DNA of 64,000 nt from Hyalella azteca. Taxonomy: Eukaryota > Arthropoda > Malacostraca > Amphipoda > Hyalellidae. The number at the start of each line of letters is the position of its first letter. Position 1 is the stretch's first letter. The DNA lies in the NCBI RefSeq assembly GCF_000764305.2, contig NW_025935977.1:62001-126000 (forward strand). The letters are read 5' to 3'. The notes below the pieces were generated by a model that saw only the letters and a list, made by a program, of their open reading frames with translations, did no database searches and was not told where the DNA came from. Below, one piece after another: positions 1 to 13,339 of this stretch. The position numbers and the translations under genes are program-made.

Positions 1-2250
1 AACATGCAATAGAAATAGTCAGTCTAACACCTATGCAGCTGTTATTACTAGTATGAAAATTATGCTGGTATTGGGCAATGGGCAATGCTGGGTTATTTCA
101 GTCGTCCCGGGCCTGCTGGGTGGAAGAGAATTCACACGGAAGTTTTTGAGCAAGTTCAAGTTCAGTTTTTTGGCAACTTCAGTATCAGTGCTGCTGGCAG
201 TGGGTCAGTGGCAACTTGGCAAGGCCAAGTGGCAAGGTATCAGCAATGATGGTGTCACTTTGTCAGACTCATAGTGGCAAAGCAGAGAGTTTTTTAGATT
301 CTCTCTCAAGTTCATTTGTGAGTCCTATAAGTAGACCAGTAAAGTATCCTGGATACTAGCAGTATCATACATAAAGAAATAAAGGAATTGATTTAAATCT
401 TGGGTAAATGAGGAAATTAAAAATGAACTGATTCTAAAAAAGCTGTGGTTTGCCACTATGTAATGTCAGTGTTCAGTGAATTTGGGTAAATGCACCATAT
501 TCCGACACTGGGTAATTCCAACACCTTTTCAACTTTTTCTTTATAGTTTATATTAACTAAGCTTGGTAAGTTGGTCTTAGTTCCACGCATTGTGTCAATC
601 TGTCAAAGCAGTAAGCATAGACTTTTTTAGACTTTCTCTCAATTTCATTTTTGATTTCTACAAGTAGACCAGTAAAGTATCATGGATACCAGCTTTATCA
701 TACATAAGAAATTGGTTTTAAATCTTGATTAAATGAGGAGATTAAAAATGAACTGATTCTAAAAAATCTCTAGTTTGCCACTATGGTTCCACGCATGCGT
801 AGATGCCCGGAATTATGACACGACACTGTCAACACACACTCACACAGGGTGTCGTTCACTGTCATACTCTGACACAGCTCACTCAGGGTGTCATTCACTG
901 TCATACTCTGACACAGCTCACATGCCACACAAGGGGTGTCGGAATTCCAACACAGGGTGTCGGAATTATGAATTAGGGTAAACGCGGTATATTCCGACAT
1001 CGTAGGTAATTCCGTCACCTCTCCAGCTTTTCCTTTATATTACACTTCTTCATTGATTGTGTAATGTGGACTATAACTATAAGTCTACAACTTGAGGCCC
1101 GAAGAATACTTGAATCATCAAATGTGCATGTGCTGTAAAACCCTATGGGGTTAGCCCCCTTACAGTGCGGACTGCGGGGCCTGCTGGGTGGAAGAAAATT
1201 CACACGGAAGTTTTTGAGCAAGTGAAGGCTGGCAACTTCAGTATCAGTGCTGCACTGCTGCTGGCAGTGGCAACTGGCAAGGTATCAGCAATGATGGTGT
1301 CACTTTGTCAGTGACAGTGAGTCAGTGAGTTAGACTGTTAGGGTAAACACACCATATTCCGACACTGTGGGTAATTCCAACACCTTTTCAACTTTTTCTT
1401 TATATTAAGCTTGGTAAGTTGGTCTTAGTTCCACTTCCATGCATGCGTAGATGCCCAGAATTATGACACGACACTGTCAACACTCAACACACAAGGTGTT
1501 CACTGTTTTACTCTTGACACAGCTCACACGCCACACAACTGACATGAAGAGGTGTCGGAATTCCAACACAGGGTGTCGGAATTATGAATTACTATTTTGA
1601 AGTGCTGTTGGAATTAGTCTCACAATATGACGCATTTAGTCACACGGGATTCAGCAATTTTGTAGATTTGAATTCTAAAGGCTGTTAAATAAATATGGCA
1701 ACAGTTTGAGTTTGTGACATTTTATCATTGCTGGCGCATAGTGTGGTCACTGGTCATTGTAGTGTTTTGTCTTTTGAGAGTGGCGTAAACCTATCAGAAC
1801 TGGAGTTGCGCATACGGTGATCTATTTATAGGCATTTATTTCTTGCTACGTCCTTAAGGTGTTGGAATATGGTGTGTTCACCCTACTGAATACATTTGCA
1901 ATTGTGCAAAGTAAGTATCTATCAGTCTATCACTGACTGATTGAGGGAATCAGTGATAGATTGTAGTAGATAAATTGCCCATAAACTCTCGATTCTTGAA
2001 CTGTCATAAAGCAGGGTTAAAGCCAAGCATCCAGTGTTGGACTGTTGGACAATGAATGAACGCTTCTCTGAGACTGACAGACTGTTCCTTATTAATTCAA
2101 TAATTGCAATTTGGCATTTGTTGAGTAATTTGAGTTTATCTTTGTCTCCTAGTCCTAGGTATCCTCTCCAGAAAAGAACCAGAATGTACTTTACTATTTT
2201 ACTTAAATGGGTAGAATTGGAATCCAGGTGATTTTTTTGGGAAAGTTAAT
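1..2250. repeat. Repeat-rich flank upstream of NAA60 (nested transposon-derived copies)
   Basis: No gene is supported here. The stretch is a mosaic of diverged direct copies. A block around 109-267 recurs at 1176-1309, a block around 290-460 recurs at 630-785, and a block around 934-976 recurs at 1551-1592. A left-end motif beginning GGGTAAA and containing ATATTCCGACA appears at about 484, 975 and 1341, which suggests several nested copies of one element. The small open frames here follow the repeats and have no recognisable product. Any 5' UTR or promoter of NAA60 would lie towards 2250, but no core promoter motif stands out. Confidence 0.6.
1341..1883. mobile_element. Non-autonomous TIR element (MITE-like) with TA target duplication
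   Basis: The left end (1341-1365) reads GGGTAAACACACCATATTCC and continues GACAC. The right end (1859-1883) is its near-perfect inverted complement, with about two mismatches. The dinucleotide TA flanks both ends (1339-1340 and 1884-1885), as expected for Tc1/mariner-type TA target-site duplication. The interior, about 540 bases, has no transposase frame, so the element is non-autonomous. Assignment to a superfamily is inference from the TA flanks. Confidence 0.7.
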
Positions 2251-5200
2251 ATGGATAACAGCTTAGAACAAAAATTATTTAAAGTATCCCTACGCTTTTT
2301 GATTCCTGATGACATTTCTCAGGTGAGTGCTTACTAACTTAACTATGGTTTTGCTTTTAGAAATTCACAATTGGATCACGAGAAGTGAGGATGTTGGTCC
2401 AGGCGTGCAGCGGTGCTTTCCCACTCACTTTTACTTCTGCGTCCATGTTATTCGCTGAAACATATAGTGTCAATTTTCATTTTTCTCATTCATCATTCTT
2501 AGGTATGTTGCCCTCCAGTGAAAATGAGGCTGTTATGAGGGTCCTGTTTGCCACCATGCTCCCACCAAAATTTCCTGCAGAACATAATCATTGTAATGTT
2601 AACAAGTCAACCTAAATGTTTAGTTGAAGATCGCGCATAGTTGTAGTCATGTCAGACAGAACGGTCAGACTGCATTAACACGTGTTCAGCTTACAGTATA
2701 GACAAATTTTATTATATTGTTGCCGTTTGACTGTTTTGCGGCAAGATTAGAGATTTGGGGTAACGCGTGCAGGGACTTTGTAAATAAGTTTGCAGCAGTG
2801 TAAATGACTTTTCATGGCCGAGATATGGAATTCACGGCTCAAAAAAATGGAATAATGGCTGGGCTGGCAAATCCATAAATCCACTGCTCCAAAAATTCAG
2901 TCATGGCTTGCCAAGTAGATATATTCCATGCCTGCTTGTGGCTAAGTTCTATTGCAATCCATCGATTGCTGATGTACCATGATTGAAATGGATATCCACA
3001 GCGAATATTTTTTTTGCTACATACCTTAGCAGTTGTAACTTTACAAAACATAGTTTTTCACCATTTTTTTTCAGAAATTTTTCAAAGCAAGTAAATGTAG
3101 TATTTTTCGACTTCCTTTATACTAGATAGATAGGAAAAGTAGTTACGTTTACGCCACTATTTGTAGTTTTGCGATATTCCAATTAGTTTCGCTACTACAA
3201 CAGTTTTACGCCGTGTCATAGGCCTGTCCCGAGTAGCCCCGCCTGTCCCGAGTAGCCCCGGTTGACGGTAATGGTAGTCATGTCAGAGCGGTCAGACTGC
3301 ATTAACATGTGTTCAGCTTAGAGTAGTATAGACAAATTTTATTGTTGCCGTTTGACTGTTTTGCGGCAAGATTAGAGATTTGGAGTAACGGGTGCAGAGA
3401 CTTTGTAAATAAGTTTGCAGCAGTGTAAATGACTTTTCATGGCTGAGATATGGAATTCATGGCTCAAAAAATGGAATCACGGCTAGGCTGGCAAATCCAT
3501 AAATCCACTGCTCCAAAAATTCAGTCACGGCTTGCCAAGTAGATATATTCCATGCCTGCTTGTGGCTAAGTTCTACTGCAATCCATTGATTGCAGTAGAA
3601 ATGGATATCCACGCACAATGATCAGCAGGGACATATGTGTATTACAATTGATATGTCCAATGCACCATGTTTGTCACTCATGTTCTTCATTACAATCAAT
3701 ATGGCTGCTGAGCAATGATGAACAAGAATGTACTAGCTGCTGTAACAAGCATAACAATTAATGTGGCTAAAAGGCAACAGGCCATGGGCCTATTTCTTCA
3801 ACGCTGACACTCTATTCTATTCTAAAAGCAATGATTGGTACATGCCTTGCTATTGATATGGCCAATGATTGAAATGCACCTGTGCTAATTATGATTGATG
3901 TGGCTGACATGCAATGATACCAATTACAACTGCCTAAAAATACACAGATTACAATTGCTGCAGGTAATGAATAAATATAAAAGCACTAAAGATAAGCAAG
4001 AGATATTCTGCTTGGCAGTGTCACATGTGGTTAACATTGAATTCTGCTGACAATGAGGCTATGCATTTGCCAAAGCCTGCACTCTGTCATTTTACTAGAA
4101 ATTTTTTAAATTGCTGGTAAAATGTGCTGTTTTCTAAATTTTTACTGTAAAACTTAGTAAAGAGCTTTTTGGAGAAGGTTCAATTGACCACAAGCACAGC
4201 CATTTTTTACCACATTTGTGAGTGGTTTCTAACTTCTGCCCAATTTTTTACTTTGGACTTTAGGACACCTTGAGATAATGAAATCATTGAAGAGATTTCA
4301 AAAGATAATTTTTTCTCCCTATTCAGAGATTAATTAAGATGCAAATTATATTTTAATAGTTTTTATGCATTTTTGCAAGATAAGATGGTTTCACAATTCA
4401 GGTGTTATTTAATTATATACAGTATTCGCCAACCTAAATCCAATGTGGAATCTATGACTAAAATGAGCTATTATCCTTAATTTTTACAAAATATATTAGG
4501 AAATAGTCATAAGGATTGGGTGAAATTGATAAAACATGCAGGTCTTTTTACCTCATTCTGTGGTTGCTCTGCCCAATTCTACTGTATTGGCCTCTGCCAG
4601 ATCAATGTGACCACCTATGTGATCTAGAATTCCACTATGGTGATATAATGATGCACCTGATTAGGCTGACTTGTTGTTGTCTACTCTGTTATGTGGAATT
4701 ATGCATATACTACTTACATATCTGGTACATAATACTACAGTCAAAATATGTATAGGTATATCTTTTCAAAAGATCTTCATGATGCTCATGATTTTGAAAA
4801 ATATGTGAATATTTTTGGCAACAAATCTTGCATGCTAAGGTAGGTAGTTCTGGCTACAAAATCCTCAATAATATTAGCAACATCTAAGGCCTGAAAAAAC
4901 TTGATAACTGCACTCTGCTCTGTATAATTTGATTAATGTAAATTACCCTATATAAATTTGTTTCAGATCAAGGAGCTGTGTGGGGACTGGTTTCCTATTG
5001 ATTACCCTCCATTTTGGTACGAATGCATCACAGAGACAGACCAGTACTATGCTCTTGCTGCTTTGCACAACTCAACCATCATTGGACTGCTGGTTGCACA
5101 AACAAAACCTCTGGCTGATATGAATCCTGAGGTGAGGGATTTAACTTGAGTACTTTAAATTATTAAAATGGGCTCATGTTTCTCAAATAATATCTATCTG

Positions 5201-8200
5201 GTGCCTTTAGACTTTCCTCTTTTCCTACTTAATGAAATTATTTTTTAAATGATAACTGTAAAATTGCAAGCTGTGCTCTCTGTAGGTGTTTTTAATGAAG
5301 AGCATAAGATAAAATCTTATTTCTGACAATTATTCTGTGGTACGTAGTGTCCATATTCATATTCATAAATGAGTTGAAATGTTGTTTTAATTTTCATCTA
5401 AAACAGTTATGTACTATACATCTAAAATTATTGCTTCTGCCAATTAAACATTAATTATTTTATTTATTGTTTTTACTCTTGTTCTTGCTCTGGAAAAATA
5501 GAATAAATTGTTTGCAATAATATAAACAAGTTAAGGAATTACCGTATTGTTAAAGTGTTGAATATTGCTTGTCTGATCAGAAGTTGCCTGTACCTAACAA
5601 AGTCATTTCAATTGTTTTAACAACCCAGAAATTTGTTCTTCACTTGGCATCTGCAATTTACCAGAAAGAAAATATATCATGAATACATATCCATTTTACA
5701 GCAATTAATTTACATTGTTGAATCACAGAATCAGCTTCAGTTTAAAATGGGAACTAAATGATTCAGCAACATTATGTTCAGCAATGTCATTCCTTCAAGA
5801 ACCCTTCAGTTTAAATATAAAGTCTTGGAATGGCTTAAATCTGTTTTTAGAAGTTAATTCCTTGTCTTTTTTATGACTTGAATTACCATTTTTGCTCATT
5901 GCCACCAATTTTATATTGGATGACTTTAATCTCGCTTAACTGATTTTGTATCCTGAGACCTAATTTACTTTGTCTTGATTGACATTAATTGTAAAAGTTT
6001 TATTACCACCATTAAATTTTTCAGAACATTCTTTGGTGGTATTTTTTGTGAGTATTTTTTTTTAAAGTTTTACTAGCTAGCTGAATAGATGATGACTAGA
6101 AACACCTATAGTGTGTATATATATACATATCTGTGTCGATAGCATGGCACAAGTCATGTGAATTTACTCTTAATGATTTATAGCTAATATAAGGTGATAA
6201 ACTTTGCATTATTTATTCAAGCTGTAAGATTGCTGATTATGTAAGCTGTTCTCGTTTTAAAATAATTCAACTATTTGATGAGCAGGTAGACAATGTGATC
6301 AAATTTGTTAGGTAATCTGAAAATGTAAAAAGTTGTTCAACTTATTTAACTGATATTTAGATGTTAATAGATAGAAATCTGTTTATAATTTCATACATTT
6401 ATTTCATGGAGCCCTTCTGTCACGATTACAGTAAGTTCTAGTGACCTCCAGAGGTTGTGGGACCAAATATATATCTACCTTGAAAATGTTTAGTTTTATT
6501 AAATTTTATCATCTTTGTGCTCTACTGTAATTAGTTGATTCTTGGACATTCATTCACATCTAGTAACATTGATGCACTTGCAATTCTTTATTGAAAACTC
6601 TTAATTTCACCTTTGATTAGTAATGTTTTTGCTATGTGTAATACGTAATTGAGTTTTAATCTATTGGTATTTGAAAAATTTAATCTATTAAAAAATTGTT
6701 TTGGTGAGAAATTTTTGCAACAGCTTCTATTAAAGAATTAAATTTTTTTCATTCAAGAGACTCCAAAATAGTTCTCACCCAAGTTTTTATTTTGTTAAAA
6801 GTATGTACAACTCTTATTATTTGTATATAAATTGTGACTGTTACTGAAAACCAAATGTGCTTTTATATTAGTTGTTTTTGAGTTCATAACCCTGCAGTGA
6901 CTAATTTGCATTTGTCTGTAGATGAAATCATAACATAACAATCTATTGTATTTAGTTAATGCACTATTCTAAAAATCTCCTTAGGAACTACCATGAAGTG
7001 ACTTGGTATTTGTGCTACAATGTAAACATGGCCAAATTGTTTCTTATTAATCTTATCATCTCATTTAAAGTCTGCTGTATTAAAGAAACTTTCTTATAAT
7101 GTTGGTATAAATTTGAATAGACATTCAACTTGTAGTGCTTTGCAATATTATGAATTAATACATTTTTCATCCATAGCTGAAAATTGTTCCTTCTTTTCTA
7201 CAAGCTTGTAGCAAGCTTTATTCATTAAAAATCATAAAATTTTGTTGTTAGGGATTTTTAAACAACTGATAATTATTATTGAAACTATGTTAACTCTCAC
7301 TTCAGATTGTTAAGTTGCATTATTATTTTGAATTATTTTAAATTTGCCAATATTTACTAGTATATTTACATTTGTTTAAAATGTTTGGTTAAAAATAATG
7401 CCAGTTCTATTGAGAACTTCTTTTAAGTTTAATTTCTCTAGCTTTCTGATAATAGGTACAATGTACATTGATAAAGGGTACAATATATACTGTACGTACA
7501 TAACCAAACGTGTCTAAATGGAGAGCTCTACCCTAAATATAGTACAGATTTGTTTAAAAGTAAATTGTGTGAGGCTTTGACATATACATATTCTTCAGAC
7601 CATGCCACATTATTGAAACTTGTCTTCAGGATTAAAAAAAAATAGAGTGAGAAATGTAGCTATTAAAGAAATTAATTTTTATACCAAAGTTAGAGATTAG
7701 AATAGTATGGTCATAAATTAGTTCACACCAAAATCTGTATAATTTACTTAATTTGTTGATAGAAAATCTTTACAAAGTACCCATAAGAATAAATCCCTTT
7801 CACTTTTTTCCATTGTCAGCCATTAGAAGTTGTGGCTTTTTTTTAATTTTGTATTAATGGCTCATAAGTAAAAGTGAATATTGTAAAATGTACGTCTATG
7901 CTTGAAAGTTTTTCTCCTCATAAACCACTATGAGCATTTTTTTCATTGGTAATAGTTTGATACAAGGAAGTGCAGATTGTGATTTTCTCTTCCTCACCAA
8001 CTTTTATGTGTAGTACCATATATATTTATAACTTTTTGGCGTAGTATATATACCTACATGAGTCACTTTTAGAGGTAGTATTCACTTTTAACTGTGGACT
8101 GAGTTAACTAAAAGATTTTGTATCTCAGTTACAATGTTTGTATTCCAGGACCATCAGATTCTTTTGCATGCTGACCTTCATGATGGCAACATTGGTTACA

Positions 8201-10580
8201 TCCTGACTCTTGGAGTACGGAAGCCATACAGACGACTTGGTCTGGCCACCCTCCTTCTGAACCAGTACATGGAACACCTAAGGCTTGACTGCCATATCAA
8301 GTTACAAAATTTCAACCTCACCGAACCCAAGTGTTTGGGCTCCAAAACACCAATTGACTTTAAAGCCTCCCAATTTCCTGGTCATGTGAACAACGCTGAT
8401 CTCAATGAGGGTGGAATGTCAAGTTTCTCAACTACTGCTCAATTGGGTGCACCTGGGCTGCTGGGTTCTGAATTACATTTTAAAGTCAAAGTACAAAAGT
8501 TGCCAAACTCTGAAAGTAGAAGAGATGTTCTTAGTGCTTCAAAACCTGGTGAAACTCTCGAGAATGCCTTTGACCTTCAAAAATCTCAGTGCCAGGAGCT
8601 GAAATCTGAATTAGGCAAAAATGGGGAGAAAAAATTCAATAATGATTTGAACAAATGTTCATCTAATGGTCTGTTCCAACCAGAAATCAATGATCCCTTT
8701 CATGTTGCTGTTTCTGAATCTTGCCTGGCTCTGCAAAACTTGCCTAATATCAACTCTCTCAGAAAAAGTTCACACCTGTGTACTTCAGGCGACAACTGTT
8801 TTTTCAGAAATTCTCAAATCTCATATGCCAGTAATTCAATTTCATCCATTTCTAATGCTGGAAATTGTCATGACTGGATGCACCTAGTTGATGTTGATAA
8901 TAGATACATGGCGTTGATTCAGAATAGCCCTTCCACTGATCCCGAAAATCAAAATTATATTTCAAATAATAATACTCGATCGGAAACAACAATTTGTCAA
9001 ACGCTTCCAGCCACTCTGAAAAATAATAATAATTCTGAGGTCATAATACCAATGCCTGAAATTGAACCAGTGAATAATTTCAATGAAAATGGTGTTAATA
9101 ATTCTACTGAAATTGATCAGTTCGGAGGAAAAACCCTTACAATTCCTGACATAAACTGCAACATTGGAGAAACTCTGGATGACTGTCCTGAAAAGGTTAT
9201 ACAGAATGAAGAAAAACCTGGATCCAGTAAAGGAAATCTGGGAAAAGTTAATCAGACGTTTGTGCCGATAAATGATAAGAATTTTTCCACCAAGTTCTCT
9301 AGTAAACTGGAGAACGACAGTGATACCCTCCCATGCAAGACTGGTCACCTGGATACCACTGCCAGCCATCCCACAATTTTGAGCTCGTACATAGTGGAGG
9401 TGAGATGGTCCAACAGTTATAAAGCTTTGTCTGCTCTGCTCACACGTTAATCGTCGTCATTGCTATTCGTTGCTAAAAGTCTGATAACTAAAGTTAGTTA
9501 TTATCATATGGTTTGCCATTAGGCCCAGAGTTTGCCTTTGTTTTTCTTTCTATATAATGTGGAAATTAGAGACAAATTTGTTATGAAAATCATTCAAGTA
9601 TAGGTGGATTACTCTCATGATTGAATATAATGGAGGATGTTATGATGTGCAGAGCGAGGTGTCGCACAACGATGTGTTACAGAGACTGAGGTGCTACAGC
9701 GCTGCTCATGCCGACGCGCCAGTCACGGCTGTGCTTCTCCACGTGCTCTCCACCAACGCCGAAGCTATACACTTCTACACGAGAAGGAACTTCTCGTGAG
9801 CTCTCGAACATAACTTTATAAACCATTCATCAATTCATTCTCATGGCTGTATATCTTTTAAATACAAGCATCCATTATTTTTACGTAATGTCTATATTTT
9901 GCTGTTATTATGAAGCAAGTATTCATCCTGTGTTACGTCCATTAAAATAAATATACAAAATCTCATGGGCTATCTTGAGAAAAATTTCCATCAAATCATC
10001 TCTTTATCGTTGCAAATAAAATTAACAACCCCAATTCTAGTTTGCATAACTGCATGAGTTTTGATGTGATGTTCTCAAACCTAAAAATACGTTTCAATGA
10101 AAGTGTCATCTTCTTTCTCTCACTTTTCTGATACCCTACAATTTTTACTTAGAAATTCATTTGGCATTAAGTGAAACTTTTTTTCTTTAGGCGTCATAAT
10201 TTTCTGCCTGTGAATACACAAGAATTTTTACTAAATTCAATTGGCATTATTTAAACCCTGTGTTGTTCTGCAGGCGTCTTGCTTTTCTGCCAATGTTTTA
10301 CCTCATCAAAGACTCCCGTATGGACGGCTACTCGTACGTCTTCTACCTGAACGGCGGGGAGCCTCCAACATCGTTCTTCTCAGACCCATTAAAATCTCTT
10401 GATTTGCCTCCGTCCCCATCATTGAGTGACTTCTCGTTGGTGCCCCTCAAGATGGCAGGGAAAGTTGCCCGTTGGGTGCTCGGTCCCGACCGTACTCGTG
10501 TGATGAGCTTTGTAGTCACCAGCTTCTTTGAGCTCATGGGAAAAATGGTGACGTCATTGGTAGGAACTGACAACAGATGA
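2251..10580 (+). CDS. NAA60: N-alpha-acetyltransferase 60 (NatF catalytic subunit), five coding exons, with a large insert
   Basis: Coding exons are 2251-2322, 4967-5131, 8149-9399, 9653-9795 and 10274-10580 (stop TGA). All junctions are GT-AG and phases agree (0, 0, 0, 2), giving about 645 residues. NatF acetylates N termini of membrane proteins on the cytosolic face of the Golgi. Family landmarks in order are VSLRFLIPDD (residues 12-21), ELCGDWFPIDYP (from exon 2), GYILTLGV with the likely catalytic Tyr96, acetyl-CoA loop RRLGLA (107-112), LLHVLSTNAEAIHFY with the likely catalytic His526, and DGYSYVFYLNGG in exon 5. The C-terminal tail (KVARWVLG to MVTSL) could form the amphipathic membrane-binding helices known in this family. 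The ATG at 2251 is the first after an in-frame TAG near 2212. Oddity: exon 3 adds about 370 codons between the acetyl-CoA loop and the His strand, whereas family members are usually about 240-280 residues. Confidence 0.92.
2642..3619. repeat. Direct duplication of about 350 bp (2642-3005 and 3272-3619)
   Basis: Both copies run from TAGTCATGTCAGA to TGGATATCCAC with scattered substitutions and small indels. The spacer (3006-3271) includes a two-unit repeat of GGCCTGTCCCGAGTAGCCCC at about 3222-3262. The second copy ends in a short hairpin (TTCTACTGCAA at 3571 pairing with TTGCAGTAGAA at 3590) that the first lacks. The block may be part of a mobile element or a local segmental duplication. Confidence 0.75.
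3775..3833 (+). mobile_element. SINE 3' tail fragment
   Basis: Matches the 3' tail shared with copies near 23420 and 35460: a GGCCTATTTCTTCAACGC-type core, then a GACACT stretch and a (ATTCT)n end. The tRNA-derived head is absent, so this is a 5'-truncated copy. Confidence 0.55.
5132..8148 (+). other. NAA60 intron 2
   Basis: About 3 kb of AT-rich intron from GTGAGG to TTCCAG. I see no repeat cluster, exon or RNA gene in it. Confidence 0.75.
8149..9399 (+). CDS. NAA60: NAA60 exon 3: GNAT core followed by a long low-complexity insert
   Basis: The first 45 or so codons (DHQILLHAD to MEHL) match the NAA60 core. The rest, from about 8284 to 9399, stays open for some 370 codons with no family similarity and is rich in Asn, Ser, Thr and Glu (for example NNNNS and SNSISSISN). 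It ends at a strong donor, GAG|GTGAGA, in phase 0. An open frame of this length is unlikely by chance in such AT-rich DNA, so I take it as translated, probably disordered sequence. No transmembrane segment or known motif is visible in the insert. A weak alternative phase-0 donor (CAT|GTGAAC, near 8385) could shorten it. Confidence 0.85.
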
Positions 10581-12322
10581 TGATGGCTTGTGATGATTAA
10601 CCGAGTTGGGGACGCTTAACTAGGTGGGGTTCTCGAAGAAAATGGTGAAGTTGATAGCGTGCCCTGATTCGAGATGTATACTTGAACTAGCAATGTACGT
10701 ATGTGTATATACAGTATGTTGGGTTCATACAGACTATAGAGCATTTATATTTCGTTTAAGCCGTTGGATGTTATTCACCGAAATTTTAATTTTTTCTCTG
10801 TGCAATTAAAGAGTCATGTTATTTCCTCGTCTTCTATAGAAAAATTCGTTTTTATCATGTTTTTACGATTTTATTCTAATAAGATATGTTACTTTATTAC
10901 ACATAGTTGTGCTAGGCAGTATTTTTTCCAAAGCAAACTGCCCTTTAACGCTTCAGAGGCAGTTATAACTAAAGTTGCGCATTCAGCACATGCAAAGTTT
11001 TTGAGGTTTCTTACTTAAATCTTTGTCTGCAATTTGCTTTTGACACCAAAAATAATTTTTAATGTGGATTTTTAGTCTCAAAGCTCTTGTGTACATTCCG
11101 GTTTCCGATGCTTAAATGAAGGTTGATCTTAGTACACTATTGCCGTAGCTGCAGCATGTGCACTTCTCTGCCTTGTCTTAATACTAGTCTGGTTATCTTG
11201 TGTCCTCTAGTCGCAACTAGTCTAGCCATGATCCAAGGTAGGATTGAACTATTAGGGAGTATGATCAGAGTTGAATGCGATGTGTCTTAAATGTGTCTAG
11301 GTGCTGTGACCCAAGTCTCAAGCATAACCTGATAACCTAGTAAGTAGCGTCTATAAGCACTGATTTGTCCGCTATAAATCTCATTCCTGCTTCAGAGAGG
11401 CCATCAGAAATATGAACGGTTCTCAGAGCGGTATTATCTCAGTCGCTCAAATCTGTACCGTTACTCATTCGAGATTTGTTTCTCATAGTCATCCCTTTCT
11501 GTTTCCTTATCTTTAGGAGACATTTCTCTTTGTTTCCTCATCCTTAGCAGACATTCCTCTCCACATTCCTCTCTGTTTCCTCATCCTTAGCAGACATTAC
11601 TCTCTGTTTACTTTATCCTTAGGAGGCATTCCTCTTCAATCCCCATTACGTTCGTACTACTCATTTCAGGTATGAATTAAATTCACTAGATAATTAAAAG
11701 TTTGTAAAAATATTCTGGAAAATATTACTTCTTTTAAAAGATAATTTTCTAGAAGTAATATTGAAAGGTTGAAAATTCTGTCCATGCAAATGAATTTCTC
11801 AATTACCTGTTGATGGTAATTTTTTCTTGCCCTCTGAATTTTCTCGTAAAAGCAAGGGAAAGGTTACCGTTGACTTTCATCGAAGTGATCTAGAATAAGT
11901 TATTGTGGTTATGTGTTTTTAAATACTATGTGGGACTTCTATTTAAAATTTCGACCAGTCAACGAATTATATTATATTGAAATTATTGCGCTTCATTTGT
12001 CCTGTTTTCAAATGCTACTGCAATAATTTCATTATCCAAACTAATCCAATTATATCTAGCTCTCCAAAAAAGGTTATGAAACAATATACAACTAAAACAG
12101 TTTCATTTAACCGAAGATAAATATCCTTAATCACGTCATATAGTCAGTCTGACTATTTGCGTTAACGCATTCACAAGTTTAGAATTAAATTCTTATTTCC
12201 GCGCATTTACTCAACTTCAGCAGTCTGTTAAATAAAGAAACATAGAAAGGTGACGATAGCATAGATTTTTCTTTAGGTACTAATCAAAATGTTAATCGGC
12301 GCCTGTTAGTAATGCTGTCAGT
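10581..12322. other. NAA60 3' flank and intergenic DNA
   Basis: Follows the NAA60 stop and runs to the 3' end of the convergent sugar transporter gene. An ATTAAA at 10805-10810 could serve as the NAA60 polyadenylation signal. A pyrimidine-rich tandem repeat occupies about 11498-11650. No coding segment was recognised. Confidence 0.5.
11498..11650. repeat. Tandem repeat, about 33 bp, about four units
   Basis: Imperfect units around CTCTCTGTTTCCTCATCCTT followed by AGCAGACATT. The last unit is degenerate (AGGAGGCATTCCTC). Confidence 0.7.
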
Positions 12323-13145
12323 TCAAAGCCGGCTAGAACTCAAAACAGAAGGCCATGCTAAGCTGACAGTAGAAATGGTGACATCAATGGACTTGCCCCT
12401 TGTTTCAGGGAGAGTGAACGTGACTTGGACGACACAAACCAGGCAGAAGAAGGCGTAGATCCAGAAGGTGGTATAGTACCCTAAGGCGTCCGTAATGAGA
12501 GGGTGCAACTGGCACGTCAAAAACGCACCCATAAAGAGCACGGCGTAAGTGGCGCCTATGCCAACAGCGCGAACTTCAGTCGAGAAAACTTCGTTCCGTA
12601 GTAGTAAGATGGAGGGCACTCCTATAGCAGTCAACAATGAGTACAATGTAATCGTGGTAGCCGGGACAAAAGCAAAGTTCGTTAAATCAATAGTCTGGTA
12701 CTTAGCCATGAAAAAACCTCCGAGTAGTGCCAGTTGAGTACAAGAAATAATGGTTGACCAAATGAAAAGGGGTTTTCTGCCAACTCGGTCAACGAGAGCC
12801 GTGAAGAAAATGGCACCCGTGACCATTCCGATGCTGGTAAGAATCGTACTCGTGTACATGTCGAATGAAGCCTCACTAGCCATAAATATTTACGTAGTGT
12901 ACGACATGATCGGAGGGTAGCCCGTAAACTGCAGAAACAGCATGAGGAAGATCAGAGACAAGAAATGACTCCTCATCGGCCTTTCAACTAATTTTTGTAA
13001 TTGGCTCCAGGTATTTATGCCATGCTAGGTGCCCGAAATGTGCGAGTTGATCCTGCTGAACTGAGTGTAGACGTCATGTTAATCGCCGTAGAAGAATCGT
13101 ATTGCCTTGTATGCTTGATCCACCTTCGCGTTCATCACAAGCCAC
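12323..13145 (-). pseudogene. Sugar transporter last exon (C-terminal half), three in-frame stops
   Basis: The exon follows acceptor TTTTTGCAG and begins in phase 2, completing the Arg of PDSPR. It reads WLVMNAKVDQAYKAIRFFYG, then the cytosolic loop, then LQFTGYPPIMSYTT-stop-IFMASEASFD and TM8-12 through VDRVGRKPLF and LPETRGKS to TGA. The last 186 codons are uninterrupted. The stop after SYTT falls where sugar porters usually have YTVxIF, so homologous protein clearly continues across it. Confidence 0.75.
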
Positions 13146-13339
13146 CTGCAAAAATTAGTATATATACCGTACAGGACATTTTCCTAATAGAATTCGAGCG
13201 TTATGTACCTATATTGATTTAAGAAATATTCTACATTTTACCGTTTTTTAACGCGTGCACAAACACAAAAATTCATGCTTGATAAGCTTCGGTGGTTTAG
13301 GGTTGCTCCATGGATGGCATTTATTTTTTATACTACAAA

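Larger units (their letters stand above)
2323..4966 (+). other. NAA60 intron 1
   Basis: AT-rich intron that starts GTGAGT and ends TTTCAG. It holds a dispersed direct duplication (2642-3005 and 3272-3619) and a SINE tail fragment near 3775-3833. No exon-like segment was recognised. Confidence 0.75.
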
